Shown piece by piece: positions 9,587 through 17,699 of a stretch of DNA of 64,000 bases; the stretch's first letter is position 1; each line of letters begins with the position of its first letter. Both the position numbers and the translations under genes were made by a program. Origin of the DNA: Modestobacter italicus (GTDB lineage: Bacteria; Actinomycetota; Actinomycetes; Mycobacteriales; Geodermatophilaceae); assembly GCF_000306785.1 (NCBI RefSeq), contig NC_017955.1, positions 620,001 through 684,000 of the forward strand, given 5' to 3'. A model generated the notes under the pieces. The model made no database searches. It was not told the DNA's origin and worked only from the letters and a program-made list of their open reading frames with translations.

Positions 9587-9897
9587 GGCCCGCCGGCCTC
9601 GTCCTGCTGCGCCGCCTTCTCGGCGACCCGGCGTCCGCGCAGCCGGCCGAGCACGTAGCCCAGGACGCCGCCGCCGAGTGCTGCCTGGAGCGCGAACAGC
9701 CCGGACTCGACCTCGGCGGACCCCGGGGAGAAGACCGAGGAGAACCACGGCGTGTAGCCCGGGTCGGACTCCTCGATCAGCTCGGTCGCGCGGCTGTCGG
9801 TACCGGCGTAGTCGCTCCCGTCGTCGAGGAGCAGCGGCAGCGCGAACAGCGCGACGACGGCGAGCACCAGCAGCGCCGTCACCACGTGCCGCCTCAC
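9583..9897 (-). CDS. cbiN: Cobalt transport accessory membrane protein
   Basis: 104 residues with two membrane helices flanking an extracytoplasmic loop of about 45 residues ([21 protein letters not shown] is close to the CbiN consensus). CbiN aids metal loading of CbiM. GTG start overlaps the cbiM stop, and the stop overlaps the cbiQ start. The cytoplasmic tail is short and charged. Confidence 0.92.
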   Translation of the reverse strand: MRRHVVTALLVLAVVALFALPLLLDDGSDYAGTDSRATELIEESDPGYTPWFSSVFSPGSAEVESGLFALQAALGGGVLGYVLGRLRGRRVAEKAAQQDEAGGP

Positions 9898-10631
9898 CGC
9901 CGTTCCCCCTCGCCGGTCTCGGCGCCGAAACCGGGCCCGGTCTCGGCGCCGGAACCTGGTTCGTCGGGCTCGGGGGTGAGGACGCCGAGGCGCTCGAGCT
10001 CGGGCCGGGCGTTGACCGTGAGCACCCGGAACAGCAGGACGCCGAGCAGCCCCTCGCCGATCGCCAGCGGGACCTGGGTGACCGCGAAGACGCCGAGGAA
10101 CTTGACCGCCGCGCCGAGGAAGCCGCTCTCGGCGTCCGGGTGCGCCCAGGCCAGCTGCAGCGCCGTGGTCACGTAGGTGGAGAGGTCCGACAGCGCCATC
10201 GCCGCGAACACGGCCGGCAGCAGGCCGCCGCCGAGCCGGCGGGTGAGCCGGTAGGCGCCGTAGCCGACCCACGGCCCGACGACCGCCATCGAGAAGGCGT
10301 TGGCGCCGAGCGTGGTGAGCCCGCCGTGGGCCAGCAGCAGCGCCTGGAACAGCAGCACGATCGTGCCCAGCAGCGCCATCACCGGGGGCCGGAACAGGAC
10401 GGCGCCCAGCCCGGTGCCGGTCGGGTGGGACGACGAGCCGGTCACCGAGGGCAGCTTGAGCGCGCTCAGCACGAAGGTGAACGCCCCGGCGGCGCCCAGC
10501 AGCAGCGTCGACTCGGGGTTCTCCCGCACCTCCCTGACCACGCACCGGGCGCCGTGGACGACGAACGGGGCGGCGGCGACGGTCCAGCCGATGGCGTGCG
10601 CGGGCGGGAGGAACCCCTCAGCGATGTGCAC
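9894..10631 (-). CDS. cbiM: Cobalt ECF transporter substrate-binding membrane protein
   Basis: 245 residues, about seven helices. It begins [10 protein letters not shown]; the N-terminal Met-His of this family forms part of the Co(II) site. The C-terminal tail (about residues 225-245) is odd: it consists of repeats of G-x-GAETG encoded by a paired 18-bp DNA repeat at 9915-9956 that also occurs in the cobI/J linker. The start overlaps the cobB end. Role: high-affinity cobalt import to feed the pathway. Confidence 0.93.
   Translation of the reverse strand: MHIAEGFLPPAHAIGWTVAAAPFVVHGARCVVREVRENPESTLLLGAAGAFTFVLSALKLPSVTGSSSHPTGTGLGAVLFRPPVMALLGTIVLLFQALLLAHGGLTTLGANAFSMAVVGPWVGYGAYRLTRRLGGGLLPAVFAAMALSDLSTYVTTALQLAWAHPDAESGFLGAAVKFLGVFAVTQVPLAIGEGLLGVLLFRVLTVNARPELERLGVLTPEPDEPGSGAETGPGFGAETGEGERR
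9915..9956. repeat. Paired 18-bp repeat in the cbiM tail (copy A)
   Basis: Two units (GGTCTCGGCGCCGAAACC and GGTCTCGGCGCCGGAACC) are separated by six bases, GGGCCC. Each unit is near-palindromic around GGCGCC. The period is 24 bp. A second pair with the same layout lies at 37729-37770 inside cobI/J, where it is read in a different frame. Confidence 0.75.
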
Positions 10632-12000
10632 CCAGCACCTCCTGACGAGCGGCCGCGGTGACGAAGCGCGAGGCCATGGCGGGGGAGCCGGCCCAGTGGA
10701 GGTGCAGGTAGCTGGCGTGCACGCTGCCGGAGACGAAGCCCTCGGGGCCGTCGGCGTTCCACTGCCAGGCCGGGGTCGCGCCCGCCGCGGGGGAGGCGGT
10801 GGTGCGGTGGAACTCGTGACCGCGGACCCGAGTGCCGGCCGGGGCGAGCACGCTGTCGGTGAGCGCCACCGCCGACCGGTACCCCAGGGTCAGCCGGGGG
10901 TGCATCGCGGTCGTCGTCGGCAGCACGCCGCACATCGGCTCGCCGTCGAGCTCCCGGGACAGGTAGAGCAGCCCGGCGCACTCGGCGGCGATCGGCCCTC
11001 CCCGGGCGGCGAGGTCGGCGATCGCCGTCCGCAGGCCGACGTTCGCGCTCAGCGCGCTGGCGTGCACCTCCGGGAACCCGCCGCCGACGACCAGCGCCGC
11101 GGTGCCCTCGGGCAGTGCGGAGTCGCGCAGCGGGTCGACGGTCACCACCTCGGCGCCGGCGGCGGTCAGCAGCTCGGCGGTCTCGGCGTAGCCGAAGGTG
11201 AAGGCCGGGCCGCCGGCGACGGCGACGACCGGCCGGCCGGGCACCGCGGTGACCTCGGCGACCGGGTCCCACGCGTCGCCGGCCAGGTCCGGGGCGGTGC
11301 GGGCCAGCCGGAGGACGGCGTCCAGGTCGACGCTCGCCTCGACGACCGCACCCAGCGCGCGCACCGTGCGCACCGCCTCGGCCGAGCGCTCGGCGGCCGG
11401 CACCAGCCCGAGGTGCCGGGACGGGGTCTGCAGCGCCTCGATCCGGCGGACCGCGCCGAGCACCGGCACCCCGGCCGCGCCGAGCGCCTCGCGCAGGATC
11501 GCCTCGTGCCGGTCGCTGCCGACCCGGTTGAGGACGACGCCGCCGATCCGCACCGTGGGGTCGAAGGTGGCGAACCCGTGCACGAGCGCGGCCACGCTGC
11601 GGGCCTGCGAGGCGGCGTCGACGACCAGCACCACCGGCGCCTGCAGGTGGGCGGCGACCTGCGCGGTGGAGCCGTAGCCGGGCTCGACGCTGGCGTGCGC
11701 GGCGCCGTCGAACAGGCCCATCACGCCCTCGACGACGGCGACGTCGGCACCGCGGGCGCCGTGCAGGAACAGCGGGGTGACCCGGTCCTCGCCGGCCAGC
11801 CACATGTCCAGGTTCCGGCCGGGGCGGCCGGCGGCCAGACCGTGGTAGCCGGGGTCGATGTAGTCCGGGCCGACCTTGTGCGGGCTGACGACGAGGCCGC
11901 GGTTCGTCAGCGCGGCGACCAGCCCGGTGGTGATCGACGTCTTGCCCGCGTTGGACGACGGCGCCGCGACGACGATCCGCGGGATCCGGTGGCTGCTCAC
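10618..12000 (-). CDS. cobB: Cobyrinic acid a,c-diamide synthase
   Basis: 460 residues, GTG start. ATP-dependent glutamine amidotransferase that amidates the a and c side chains. N-terminal P-loop in [10 protein letters not shown] (13-22) with the [12 protein letters not shown] metal/nucleotide region; C-terminal class-I GATase domain with nucleophile Cys near residue 341 in [11 protein letters not shown] and a GHEFH motif near 400. Length fits the CobB/CbiA family. A 97-bp gap separates it from cobO, unlike the overlapping starts elsewhere in this operon, and that gap holds an inverted-repeat element. Confidence 0.95.
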   Translation of the reverse strand: MSSHRIPRIVVAAPSSNAGKTSITTGLVAALTNRGLVVSPHKVGPDYIDPGYHGLAAGRPGRNLDMWLAGEDRVTPLFLHGARGADVAVVEGVMGLFDGAAHASVEPGYGSTAQVAAHLQAPVVLVVDAASQARSVAALVHGFATFDPTVRIGGVVLNRVGSDRHEAILREALGAAGVPVLGAVRRIEALQTPSRHLGLVPAAERSAEAVRTVRALGAVVEASVDLDAVLRLARTAPDLAGDAWDPVAEVTAVPGRPVVAVAGGPAFTFGYAETAELLTAAGAEVVTVDPLRDSALPEGTAALVVGGGFPEVHASALSANVGLRTAIADLAARGGPIAAECAGLLYLSRELDGEPMCGVLPTTTAMHPRLTLGYRSAVALTDSVLAPAGTRVRGHEFHRTTASPAAGATPAWQWNADGPEGFVSGSVHASYLHLHWAGSPAMASRFVTAAARQEVLGAHR

Positions 12001-12014
12001 CGGTCCGCCCCGCG

Positions 12015-12077
12015 GTTGATCATCGGCATCTGGTCGTTCGACACGCCGGCGGGACGCGCCACCCGCCGATGATCAAC
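12015..12077. repeat. 63-bp element bounded by 13-bp inverted repeats between cobO and cobB
   Basis: GTTGATCATCGGC at 12015-12027 is perfectly repeated in inverse orientation (GCCGATGATCAAC) at 12065-12077, around a 37-bp centre. It fills most of the only sizeable gap inside the chlID-to-cysG operon. It might form a long hairpin in the mRNA, or be a small palindromic insertion. No transposase is present. Confidence 0.7.
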
Positions 12078-12097
12078 AGGGGAGGGGGTCACGTCGG

Positions 12098-12712
12098 TCA
12101 CCACTCGATCCCCCGCTGGCCCTTCTGGCCGGCGTCCATCGGGTGCTTGACCTTGGTCATCTCCACGACCAGGTCGGCGGCCTCGACGAGCCGGGGGTGG
12201 GCGTCGCGCCCGGTGACGACCACGTGCTGGTTGCCCGGCCGGTGGGTCAGGGTCTCGACGACGTCCTCGACGTCGACCCAGCCCCACTTCAGCGGGTAGG
12301 TGAACTCGTCGAGCACGTAGAAGCGGTGCGCCTCGGCGGCCAGGTCGCGCTTGATCTGCGCCCAGCCCTCGGCGGCGTCGGCGGCGTGGTCGGTCTCCTC
12401 GCCGTGCTTGCGCGACCAGGACCAGCCCGAGCCCATCTTGTGCCAGACGACCGGGCCGCCCTCGCCGGTCTCGGCGTGCAGCCGGCCCAGTGCGGTCAGC
12501 GCGTTCTCCTCGCCGACCTTCCACTTGGCGCTCTTGACGAACTGGTAGACCGCGATCGACCACCCCTGGTTCCAGGCCCGCATCGCCATCCCGAACGCGG
12601 CGGTGGACTTGCCCTTCATCTCCCCGGTGTGCACCGCCAGCAGCGGGCGGTTACGGCGCTGGCGGGTGGTGAGCCCGTCGACCGGGACGGCGGTGACCTG
12701 CCCCTGCGGCAT
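12098..12712 (-). CDS. cobO: Cob(I)yrinic acid a,c-diamide adenosyltransferase
   Basis: 204 residues. CobO/BtuR family: transfers adenosyl from ATP to the Co(I) centre. P-loop HTGEMKGKSTAAFG at about 28-41, YQFVKSAKWKVGE, FYVLDEFTYPLKWGWVD (Walker-B-like) and VVTGRDAHPRLVEAADLVVEM are all family blocks. Its ATG overlaps the chelatase stop by one base (TGATG). Second gene of the riboswitch operon. Confidence 0.95.
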   Translation of the reverse strand: MPQGQVTAVPVDGLTTRQRRNRPLLAVHTGEMKGKSTAAFGMAMRAWNQGWSIAVYQFVKSAKWKVGEENALTALGRLHAETGEGGPVVWHKMGSGWSWSRKHGEETDHAADAAEGWAQIKRDLAAEAHRFYVLDEFTYPLKWGWVDVEDVVETLTHRPGNQHVVVTGRDAHPRLVEAADLVVEMTKVKHPMDAGQKGQRGIEW

Positions 12713-14775
12713 CAGGCCGCCCGCCGTTCCCGGACGACGCCGGCCAGCTGCTCCGCGCCCAGCTCCTCCAGGCGCAGGATCTGCGCGCCGAGCTGGAGAC
12801 CCAGGGACGCCGCCAGGCCCAGCCGCACCGGGCCGGACTCGCAGTCGACGACGACACCGGCCACCCCCGTGGCCGCCAGCAGTGCCGCCGCGCGCCGGGA
12901 CTCGCCGAGGGAGTCGGTGCCGCGGGCGCCGGTGGCCCGCCCGTCGGTGACGACGACGAGCAGCGGCCGGCGGTGCGGATCGCGGACCCGTTCCAGCCGC
13001 AGGGTCTCGTGGGCGCGCAGCAGCCCGGCGGCCAGCGGTGTCCGGCCGCCGGTGGGCAGGCCGGTGAGCCGGGCGGCGGCCGCCTCGACCGACCAGGTGG
13101 GCGGCAGGGCCAGCTCGGCCTCGCCGCCGCGGAAGGTGATCAGCCCGACCTTGTCCCGCCGCTGGTAGGCGTCCAGCAGCAGGGAGAGGACGGCGCCCTT
13201 CACCGCGGCCATGCGCGAGCGGGCGCCCATCGAGCCGCTGGCGTCGACGACGAAGAGCACCAGGTTGCCCTCGCGGCCCTCGAGCGAGGCCTGGCGCAGG
13301 TCCTCGCGCTGGACGCGCAGCCCGGTGCCGCTGCGGCCGCGCGCCCGCTGGTGCGGTGCGGCGGCGAGCACGGTGTCGACCAGGTGCAGCCGGGTGACCG
13401 GGCCGTCGGGGCGCCGCGAGCCGACCACCCGGCCGCGCTCGCTGCGCGCCCGGGACCGGCGCCCGGCCGCGCCCGCGCCGATGCCGGGCACCTCCAGGCG
13501 CTGCACGCGGAACGGCGAGTCGGGGGCGACGGCCGCCTTCTCCGGCGCGGGCGCGGCCTCGGTGTGCCCACCGCCCTCACCGCGCGGCGCCGTCGTCGGC
13601 CCCTCGTCGTCCGCGGGCATAGGTTCCTTTACCTGCGTTTCGGCCTCGGATCCGCCGGTATTGGTTCCTTTACCTGCGTCGCCGGACGGCGGGGGAGTGC
13701 CGCCGCCACCGTCGGGGCCGCCGGGGCCGCCGTCGGTCGGGGGTTCGGGGTCGTCGTCGGGCTCGTCGGGGCGGGAGTCGGCGAGGGCCTGGTCCAGGGT
13801 GTCCTCGTCCAGGCCGGGGGCGTCGAAGGGGTTGCGGCGGCGGCGGTGCGGCAGGGCCAGCCGGGCGGCGACCCGGACGTCGTCCTCGGTGACGTCGGTG
13901 CGGCCGCACCAGGCGGCGTGCGCGATGGCGGCGCGGGCGGTCACGATGTCGGCGCGCAGCCCGTCGACGTCGAAGGCGGCGCAGACGCTGGTGACCTGGC
14001 GCAGCGCCGCGTCGGAGAGGACGACCTGCGGCAGCCGTTCCCGCGCCCCGGCGATCCGGGCGGCCAGCGCGGCCTCGTCGGCGGCCCAGGTCGCGGCGAA
14101 GCCGGCCGGGTCGGCGTCGTGGGCGAAGCGGCGGCGCACCACCTCGGCGCGGAGGTCGGCGTCCCGCGGGGCGGCCACCTCGACGGTGAGGCCGAAGCGG
14201 TCCAGCAACTGGGGGCGGAGCTCGCCCTCCTCGGGGTTCATCGTGCCGACCAGCAGGAACCGGGCGGCGTGCTGCACCGAGACGCCCTCCCGCTCGACGT
14301 AGGCGCGGCCGAGCGCGGCGGCGTCGAGGAGCAGGTCGACCAGGTGGTCGTGCAGCAGGTTGACCTCGTCGACGTACAGCACGCCGCGGTGGGCGCCGGC
14401 GAGCAGTCCGGGCTCGAAGGACTTCACGCCCTCGGTGAGCGCGCGCTCCAGGTCCAGCGAGCCGACCAGCCGGTCCTCCGAGGCGCCGACCGGGAGCTCG
14501 ACCAGCCGGGCGGCCCGGGTGACCGACGGGGTGCCGGGGTCGTGCGGGCCGTCGGGGCAGCCGGGGTCGGGTGCGGCGGGGTCGCAGGCGAACCGGCAGC
14601 CGGCGACGACGGTGACCGGCGGGAGGACGGCGGACAGCGCCCGCACGGTGGTGGACTTCGCCGTCCCCTTCTCCCCGCGGACCAGCACACCGCCGACGGC
14701 GGGCGAGACGGCGTTGAGCAGGAGGGCGAGCCGCATGTCGTCCATGCCGACGACGGCGCCGAACGGGTAGGTCAC
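12712..14775 (-). CDS. Fused ChlI/ChlD-type AAA+ chelatase subunit (cobalt chelatase partner of CobN)
   Basis: 687 residues. N-terminal AAA+ domain: Walker [10 protein letters not shown] near 34-42, [20 protein letters not shown]alker [23 protein letters not shown] sensor/arginine region. A low-complexity acidic linker follows (about 335-425). The C-terminal VWA domain has the MIDAS motif DASGS near residue 510 and TDGRATG. Such ChlID fusions power the CobN chelatase, and cobN here shares riboswitch control. GTG start at 14775 is preceded by a tandem 11-bp duplication with a 4-codon mini-ORF. The linker contains a 17-bp DNA repeat read in two frames. Confidence 0.9.
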   Translation of the reverse strand: MTYPFGAVVGMDDMRLALLLNAVSPAVGGVLVRGEKGTAKSTTVRALSAVLPPVTVVAGCRFACDPAAPDPGCPDGPHDPGTPSVTRAARLVELPVGASEDRLVGSLDLERALTEGVKSFEPGLLAGAHRGVLYVDEVNLLHDHLVDLLLDAAALGRAYVEREGVSVQHAARFLLVGTMNPEEGELRPQLLDRFGLTVEVAAPRDADLRAEVVRRRFAHDADPAGFAATWAADEAALAARIAGARERLPQVVLSDAALRQVTSVCAAFDVDGLRADIVTARAAIAHAAWCGRTDVTEDDVRVAARLALPHRRRRNPFDAPGLDEDTLDQALADSRPDEPDDDPEPPTDGGPGGPDGGGGTPPPSGDAGKGTNTGGSEAETQVKEPMPADDEGPTTAPRGEGGGHTEAAPAPEKAAVAPDSPFRVQRLEVPGIGAGAAGRRSRARSERGRVVGSRRPDGPVTRLHLVDTVLAAAPHQRARGRSGTGLRVQREDLRQASLEGREGNLVLFVVDASGSMGARSRMAAVKGAVLSLLLDAYQRRDKVGLITFRGGEAELALPPTWSVEAAAARLTGLPTGGRTPLAAGLLRAHETLRLERVRDPHRRPLLVVVTDGRATGARGTDSLGESRRAAALLAATGVAGVVVDCESGPVRLGLAASLGLQLGAQILRLEELGAEQLAGVVRERRAA
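13622..13679. repeat. 17-bp direct repeat inside the chelatase linker
   Basis: GGTTCCTTTACCTGCGT occurs at 13622-13638 and exactly again at 13663-13679 (41-bp period, not a multiple of 3). On the coding strand ACGCAGGTAAAGGAACC is therefore read as DAGKGT in one copy and TQVKEP in the other. Its lower GC content stands out from the surroundings. Confidence 0.8.
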
Positions 14776-14791
14776 GGGTAGGTCACTGGTC
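14765..14791 (-). promoter_or_regulatory. Duplicated start region: mini-ORF coupled to the chelatase start
   Basis: An 11-bp unit is tandemly repeated (14765-14775 and 14776-14786), so GTGACCTACCC occurs twice on the minus strand. The first GTG (14786) opens GTG-ACC-TAC-CCG-TGA, whose stop overlaps the GTG of the chelatase. The Shine-Dalgarno GGGGAGAGG lies 4 nt before the first GTG but 15 nt before the second. This suggests initiation upstream with re-initiation, or a recent duplication. Confidence 0.5.
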
Positions 14792-14824
14792 CTCTCCCCG
14801 GGTGTCCACGCCCGGAGGTGGCAG

Positions 14825-14935
14825 GAGGCGACGGCGGGAGTTCCTGACTCACCGGCGGGGGAGCCGGCTCACAGTGGCGGGACCGCGCCGGAGTCTCACC
14901 GGGCTTCCTCCACTGCCGTCGCAGTTCGCGCCCAT
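14825..14935 (-). ncRNA. Cobalamin (adenosylcobalamin) riboswitch upstream of the chlID-cobO-cobB-cbiMNQO operon
   Basis: Read on the minus strand, the conserved core GAAGCCCGGTGAGACTCC is followed by GCGCGGTCCCGCCACTGT and, after a GC hairpin, the B12-box-like AGTCAGGAACTCCCGCC at about 14833-14849. These are diagnostic of the cobalamin class. It lies 50 nt before the chelatase start and should shut the whole B12 operon down when adenosylcobalamin is plentiful. Outer limits are approximate. Confidence 0.93.
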
Positions 14936-14975
14936 CAGACCACGGCGGCTCCGCTGAGGACAGGGGCGGTGTCTC

Positions 14976-15009
14976 TTGACGAAGTGGAAAGTCATGCGTC
15001 ACTCTTTCC
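14976..15009 (+). promoter_or_regulatory. Possible promoter/operator of the 15013 membrane-protein unit
   Basis: TTGACG at 14976-14981 resembles a -35 box. GGAAAG (14986-14991) and its inverse CTTTCC (15004-15009) flank a 12-nt spacer just before the ATG at 15013, and a third GGAAAG lies in the first codons. The arrangement suits binding by the winged-helix protein encoded third in this unit, but this is inference. Confidence 0.35.
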
Positions 15010-15012
15010 GAC

Positions 15013-15459
15013 ATGGAAAGCAACGAGATCGACCGGGACGCCGCGGCCGCCCAGCTGGCCGCGCTGGACGCCGACCGCGCCGCGCTGGCCGACCGGGTCG
15101 TGCAGCCGTGGTGGCACGACGTGGCCCTGGGGCTGCTGCTGTTCGGGTTCCTGTCCTCCTACGCCGCCGACTCCCTCTGGGTGACCTTCCCGGCGATGGT
15201 CGTCTTCTTCGTCGGCCTCGCGCTGCTGGTCTCGGTCTACAAGCGGATCACCGGCGTGTGGGTCAACGTCGACGCCCGGACGATGGCGCTGTGGGCCGCG
15301 CTGGTGCTGCTGGTCCTGGTGCCCGCGTTCGTGCTGGCGGAGGGCTTCGACCAGCACTGGGTGATGGTGCCGGCGGGCGCGGTCCTCGGCCTCGCGGTCA
15401 CCCTGCTCGGCCGGCACTGGGGGCGGGCCTACGCCGCGCAGCTGCGGGGCGAGCGGTGA
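15013..15459 (+). CDS. Membrane protein of unknown function (paralogue of next gene)
   Basis: 148 residues. A short acidic N-terminus (AQLAALDADRAALADR) precedes a VVQPWWHD motif and four membrane helices. I do not recognise a named family. The next gene encodes a protein with the same plan and the same QPWW motif, so the pair arose by tandem duplication. The stop overlaps that gene's GTG start. First gene of a three-gene unit ending in a winged-helix regulator. Confidence 0.75.
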   Translation: MESNEIDRDAAAAQLAALDADRAALADRVVQPWWHDVALGLLLFGFLSSYAADSLWVTFPAMVVFFVGLALLVSVYKRITGVWVNVDARTMALWAALVLLVLVPAFVLAEGFDQHWVMVPAGAVLGLAVTLLGRHWGRAYAAQLRGER

Positions 15460-15929
15460 CCGGCGGGGTCTCCGACCGGGAGGCCGCGGTCGCGCAGCTG
15501 CAGGTGCTGGAGGCCGACCAGGCCGCGCTGGCCCACCGGATCGTCCAGCCGTGGTGGTGGGACGCCGCCTCCGGTCTGCTGTTCGCCGGGTTCGTGAGCA
15601 GTTACGCCGCCCACCGTGCCTGGGTCGTGCTGCTCGCTCTGGTGCTCTACCTGGCCGGCCTGCGCGCCCTGGTCGCGGTGTACCGGCGGCGGACCGGCAC
15701 CTGGTGGGACGCCCGCCGGGTGGGCCCGGTCCAGGACCGCGTCCGGCTCGCCGTCCGGTGGTGGGCGATCGGCTGCGCCGGACTCCTCGCCCTCGGCGGC
15801 GCAGCCGAGTACCTGCTCGACCTGCGCGGGACGATGGTCGTCGTCGGCGTGCTGCTCGGCACCTCGGTCGCCCTGCTCGGCCGGTGGGTGACCCGGGTCT
15901 ACGCGGCCGGTCTGCGGGCCGGCCGGTGA
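15456..15929 (+). CDS. Membrane protein of unknown function (paralogue of previous gene)
   Basis: 157 residues from the GTG at 15456 (GTGA overlap with the preceding stop). N-terminal AQLQVLEADQAALAHRIVQPWWWD is clearly homologous to the previous protein, followed by four helices ending LLGRWVTRVYAAGL against LLGRHWGRAYAAQL in its neighbour. The function is unknown. The following regulator starts inside its stop codon. Confidence 0.72.
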   Translation: MTGGVSDREAAVAQLQVLEADQAALAHRIVQPWWWDAASGLLFAGFVSSYAAHRAWVVLLALVLYLAGLRALVAVYRRRTGTWWDARRVGPVQDRVRLAVRWWAIGCAGLLALGGAAEYLLDLRGTMVVVGVLLGTSVALLGRWVTRVYAAGLRAGR

Positions 15930-16258
15930 GCGCCGTCGTCCCGCGGTTCGACGCGGTCATCCACCCGTCGCCGCGGCTGCAGATCTGCGGGCTGCTGGCG
16001 GCGGTCGACACCATGGAGTTCTCCGCCGTCCGGGACGCGGTCGGGGTCAGCGACTCGGTGCTCTCCAAGCACGTCAAGCAGCTGGAGGAGGCCGGGTACG
16101 TGGCGGTGCGGAAGGCGACGATCGCCTCCCGGCAGCGCACCAGCCTGGCCCTGACCAAGGCCGGGCGGGCGGCCTTCGCCGGGCACGTCGCCGAGCTCCG
16201 CCGCATCGTGGCCGGACCGCTGGACGCGGCCACCGGAGGGGTCGGCACGGGAGCCTGA
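15926..16258 (+). CDS. Winged-helix transcriptional regulator (MarR-like)
   Basis: 110 residues, GTG start overlapping the upstream stop. Single winged-helix domain: LQICGLLAAVDTMEFSAVRDAV, then recognition helix SDSVLSKHVKQLEEAGYVAV and wing RTSLALTKAGRAAFAGH. This fits the short HTH_34-type MarR relatives that control co-transcribed membrane proteins. Likely autoregulates the 15013 unit. Confidence 0.85.
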   Translation: MSAVVPRFDAVIHPSPRLQICGLLAAVDTMEFSAVRDAVGVSDSVLSKHVKQLEEAGYVAVRKATIASRQRTSLALTKAGRAAFAGHVAELRRIVAGPLDAATGGVGTGA

Positions 16259-16283
16259 CCAGCGCCGGGCAGAGTGGGCCGTG

Positions 16284-17339
16284 ATGGACGGCGGACGGCG
16301 CGGGCTGCTCGACTGGGCCGCCGTCCTCGCGGTCGGGGTCGCCGCCGGCGTGCTGCTCGCCCTGCTCGGCGTCCCCTCGGCCCCGCTGTTCGGCGGGCTG
16401 GTCGCCGGGCTCGGGCGGGCGCTGCTGGGCCGCAGCCGGCTCTCGCTGCCCCGCCCGGCCGGGATCGGCGCGCAGGCGGTCATCGGGGTCTCGATCGGTG
16501 CCCTGGTGCAGACCGCCACGCTGCGCACGATCGCCGAGCACTGGCTGCCCGTGCTCGCGGTGACCGTGGCGACCCTGCTGGTCAGCATGGTCGCGGGGCA
16601 GCTGATGCGCCTGCAGCGCGGGATCAGCCCGGTGACCGGCGCGTTCTCCATGATCGCCGGCGGCGCCTCCGGCATCACCGCGATGGCGCGCGACCTCGGC
16701 GCCGACGAGCAGGTGGTCGCCGTGCTGCAGTACCTGCGGGTGCTGCTCATCGTGGTCGCGATGCCGGTCGTGGCGACGACGGTCTACGGCGCCTCCGCCG
16801 GCAGCGGGACGGCGCCGGCCGGCGACGGACCCGGCTGGCCCGCCGGGTTGCTGTTCACCGCGGTCTGCGTCGCCGTCGGCGTGCTCCTCGGCCGGGTCAG
16901 CCGGCTGCCCGTCGGGGCGCTGCTCGGCCCGCTCGCGGTCGCCGCCGCGCTGGACCTGACCGGCCTGTCCCGGGGCGCCGGGGTGCCGGCGGTCGTCGAG
17001 GCGGCGGGCTTCCTCGCGATCGGGCTGCAGGTGGGGCTCGGTTTCACCCGGGACAGCCTGCGGCTGGTCGGCCGGGCGCTCCCGCTGGCGCTGGTGCTCA
17101 TCGTCGGAGCGGTGGCCGCCTGCGCCGGGCTCGGCGTCGTGCTGTCCCGCGCCGCCGGGGTGACGCTCCTCGACGGCTACCTGGCGACCACGCCCGGCGG
17201 GCTCTACGCCGTGCTCGCCACCGCCACCGGCAGCGGTGCCGACGCGACCTTCGTGCTGGCGGTGCAGGTGCTGCGGCTGTTCGTGATGCTCTTCTCCGCG
17301 CCGCTGCTGGCCCGGGTGCTGCGACCCCGGTCCGGCTGA
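16284..17339 (+). CDS. AbrB-family (ammonia monooxygenase-like duplicated) membrane protein
   Basis: 351 residues from the ATG at 16284 (a GTG one codon upstream is also possible). About ten membrane helices as two internally similar halves, each with a glycine-rich signature: GVPSAPLFGGLVAGL and LPVGALLGPLAVAAAL, plus TPGGLYAVLATATGSGADATFV. This is the plan of the AbrB membrane family (often misnamed ammonia monooxygenase); some members are putative regulators or transporters. No operon partner is evident. Confidence 0.82.
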   Translation: MDGGRRGLLDWAAVLAVGVAAGVLLALLGVPSAPLFGGLVAGLGRALLGRSRLSLPRPAGIGAQAVIGVSIGALVQTATLRTIAEHWLPVLAVTVATLLVSMVAGQLMRLQRGISPVTGAFSMIAGGASGITAMARDLGADEQVVAVLQYLRVLLIVVAMPVVATTVYGASAGSGTAPAGDGPGWPAGLLFTAVCVAVGVLLGRVSRLPVGALLGPLAVAAALDLTGLSRGAGVPAVVEAAGFLAIGLQVGLGFTRDSLRLVGRALPLALVLIVGAVAACAGLGVVLSRAAGVTLLDGYLATTPGGLYAVLATATGSGADATFVLAVQVLRLFVMLFSAPLLARVLRPRSG

Positions 17340-17392
17340 GCGGTGTCCGCCACACCGGTGTGGACGAGCCGGTCGCCGGGCGGGCGCGCGCC

Positions 17393-17406
17393 TACCCTGG
17401 TCCGGG
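17393..17406 (+). promoter_or_regulatory. -10 element for a leaderless start at 17406
   Basis: TACCCT (17393-17398) is followed by 7 nt and then GTG at 17406, the layout of a leaderless actinobacterial transcript whose first bases are the start codon. Confidence 0.5.
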
Positions 17407-17687
17407 TGCGCCAGTCGACCGAGGGAGAAGCGAGTGCCGACGCCGTGAGCAGCGCCGAGGGCACCGATGCCGTGCTGCTCTTCGTCGGCGGCCCGCTCGA
17501 CGGCCGGGTGGAGATCCGCGAGGCCCGGCACGGGGACCCGTTGCCGACGATCACCCACGTGCACCTGCACGGCGGGCCGAAGGTCGTACACCGCTACGAC
17601 CTGCAGTCGCTCACCGACTCGGCCGGGGTGTACCACCTGCGCCCGCGCACCCAGCGCGTCGAGGACCCCTGCCCCGACCAGCACTGA
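17406..17687 (+). CDS. Small protein of unknown function
   Basis: 93 residues. The recognisable core is DAVLLFVGGPLDGRVEI, a His-rich strand ITHVHLHGGPKVVHRYDL, and a VYHLRPR ending, apparently an all-beta fold. I do not recognise the family, although short proteins with an FxGGPLDG opening are common in actinomycetes. Start chosen from the leaderless -10/GTG arrangement; a GTG at 17445 is an alternative. Ends 12 bp before the convergent PemK-like gene. Confidence 0.6.
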   Translation: MRQSTEGEASADAVSSAEGTDAVLLFVGGPLDGRVEIREARHGDPLPTITHVHLHGGPKVVHRYDLQSLTDSAGVYHLRPRTQRVEDPCPDQH

Positions 17688-17699
17688 GCGCCCGGCGGT

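Noticed and set aside
13536..13800. Frameshift in the chelatase because of the low-complexity acidic linker
   Set aside because: Both flanking domains are in the same frame, and acidic/proline linkers are normal between AAA+ and VWA parts of such fusions.
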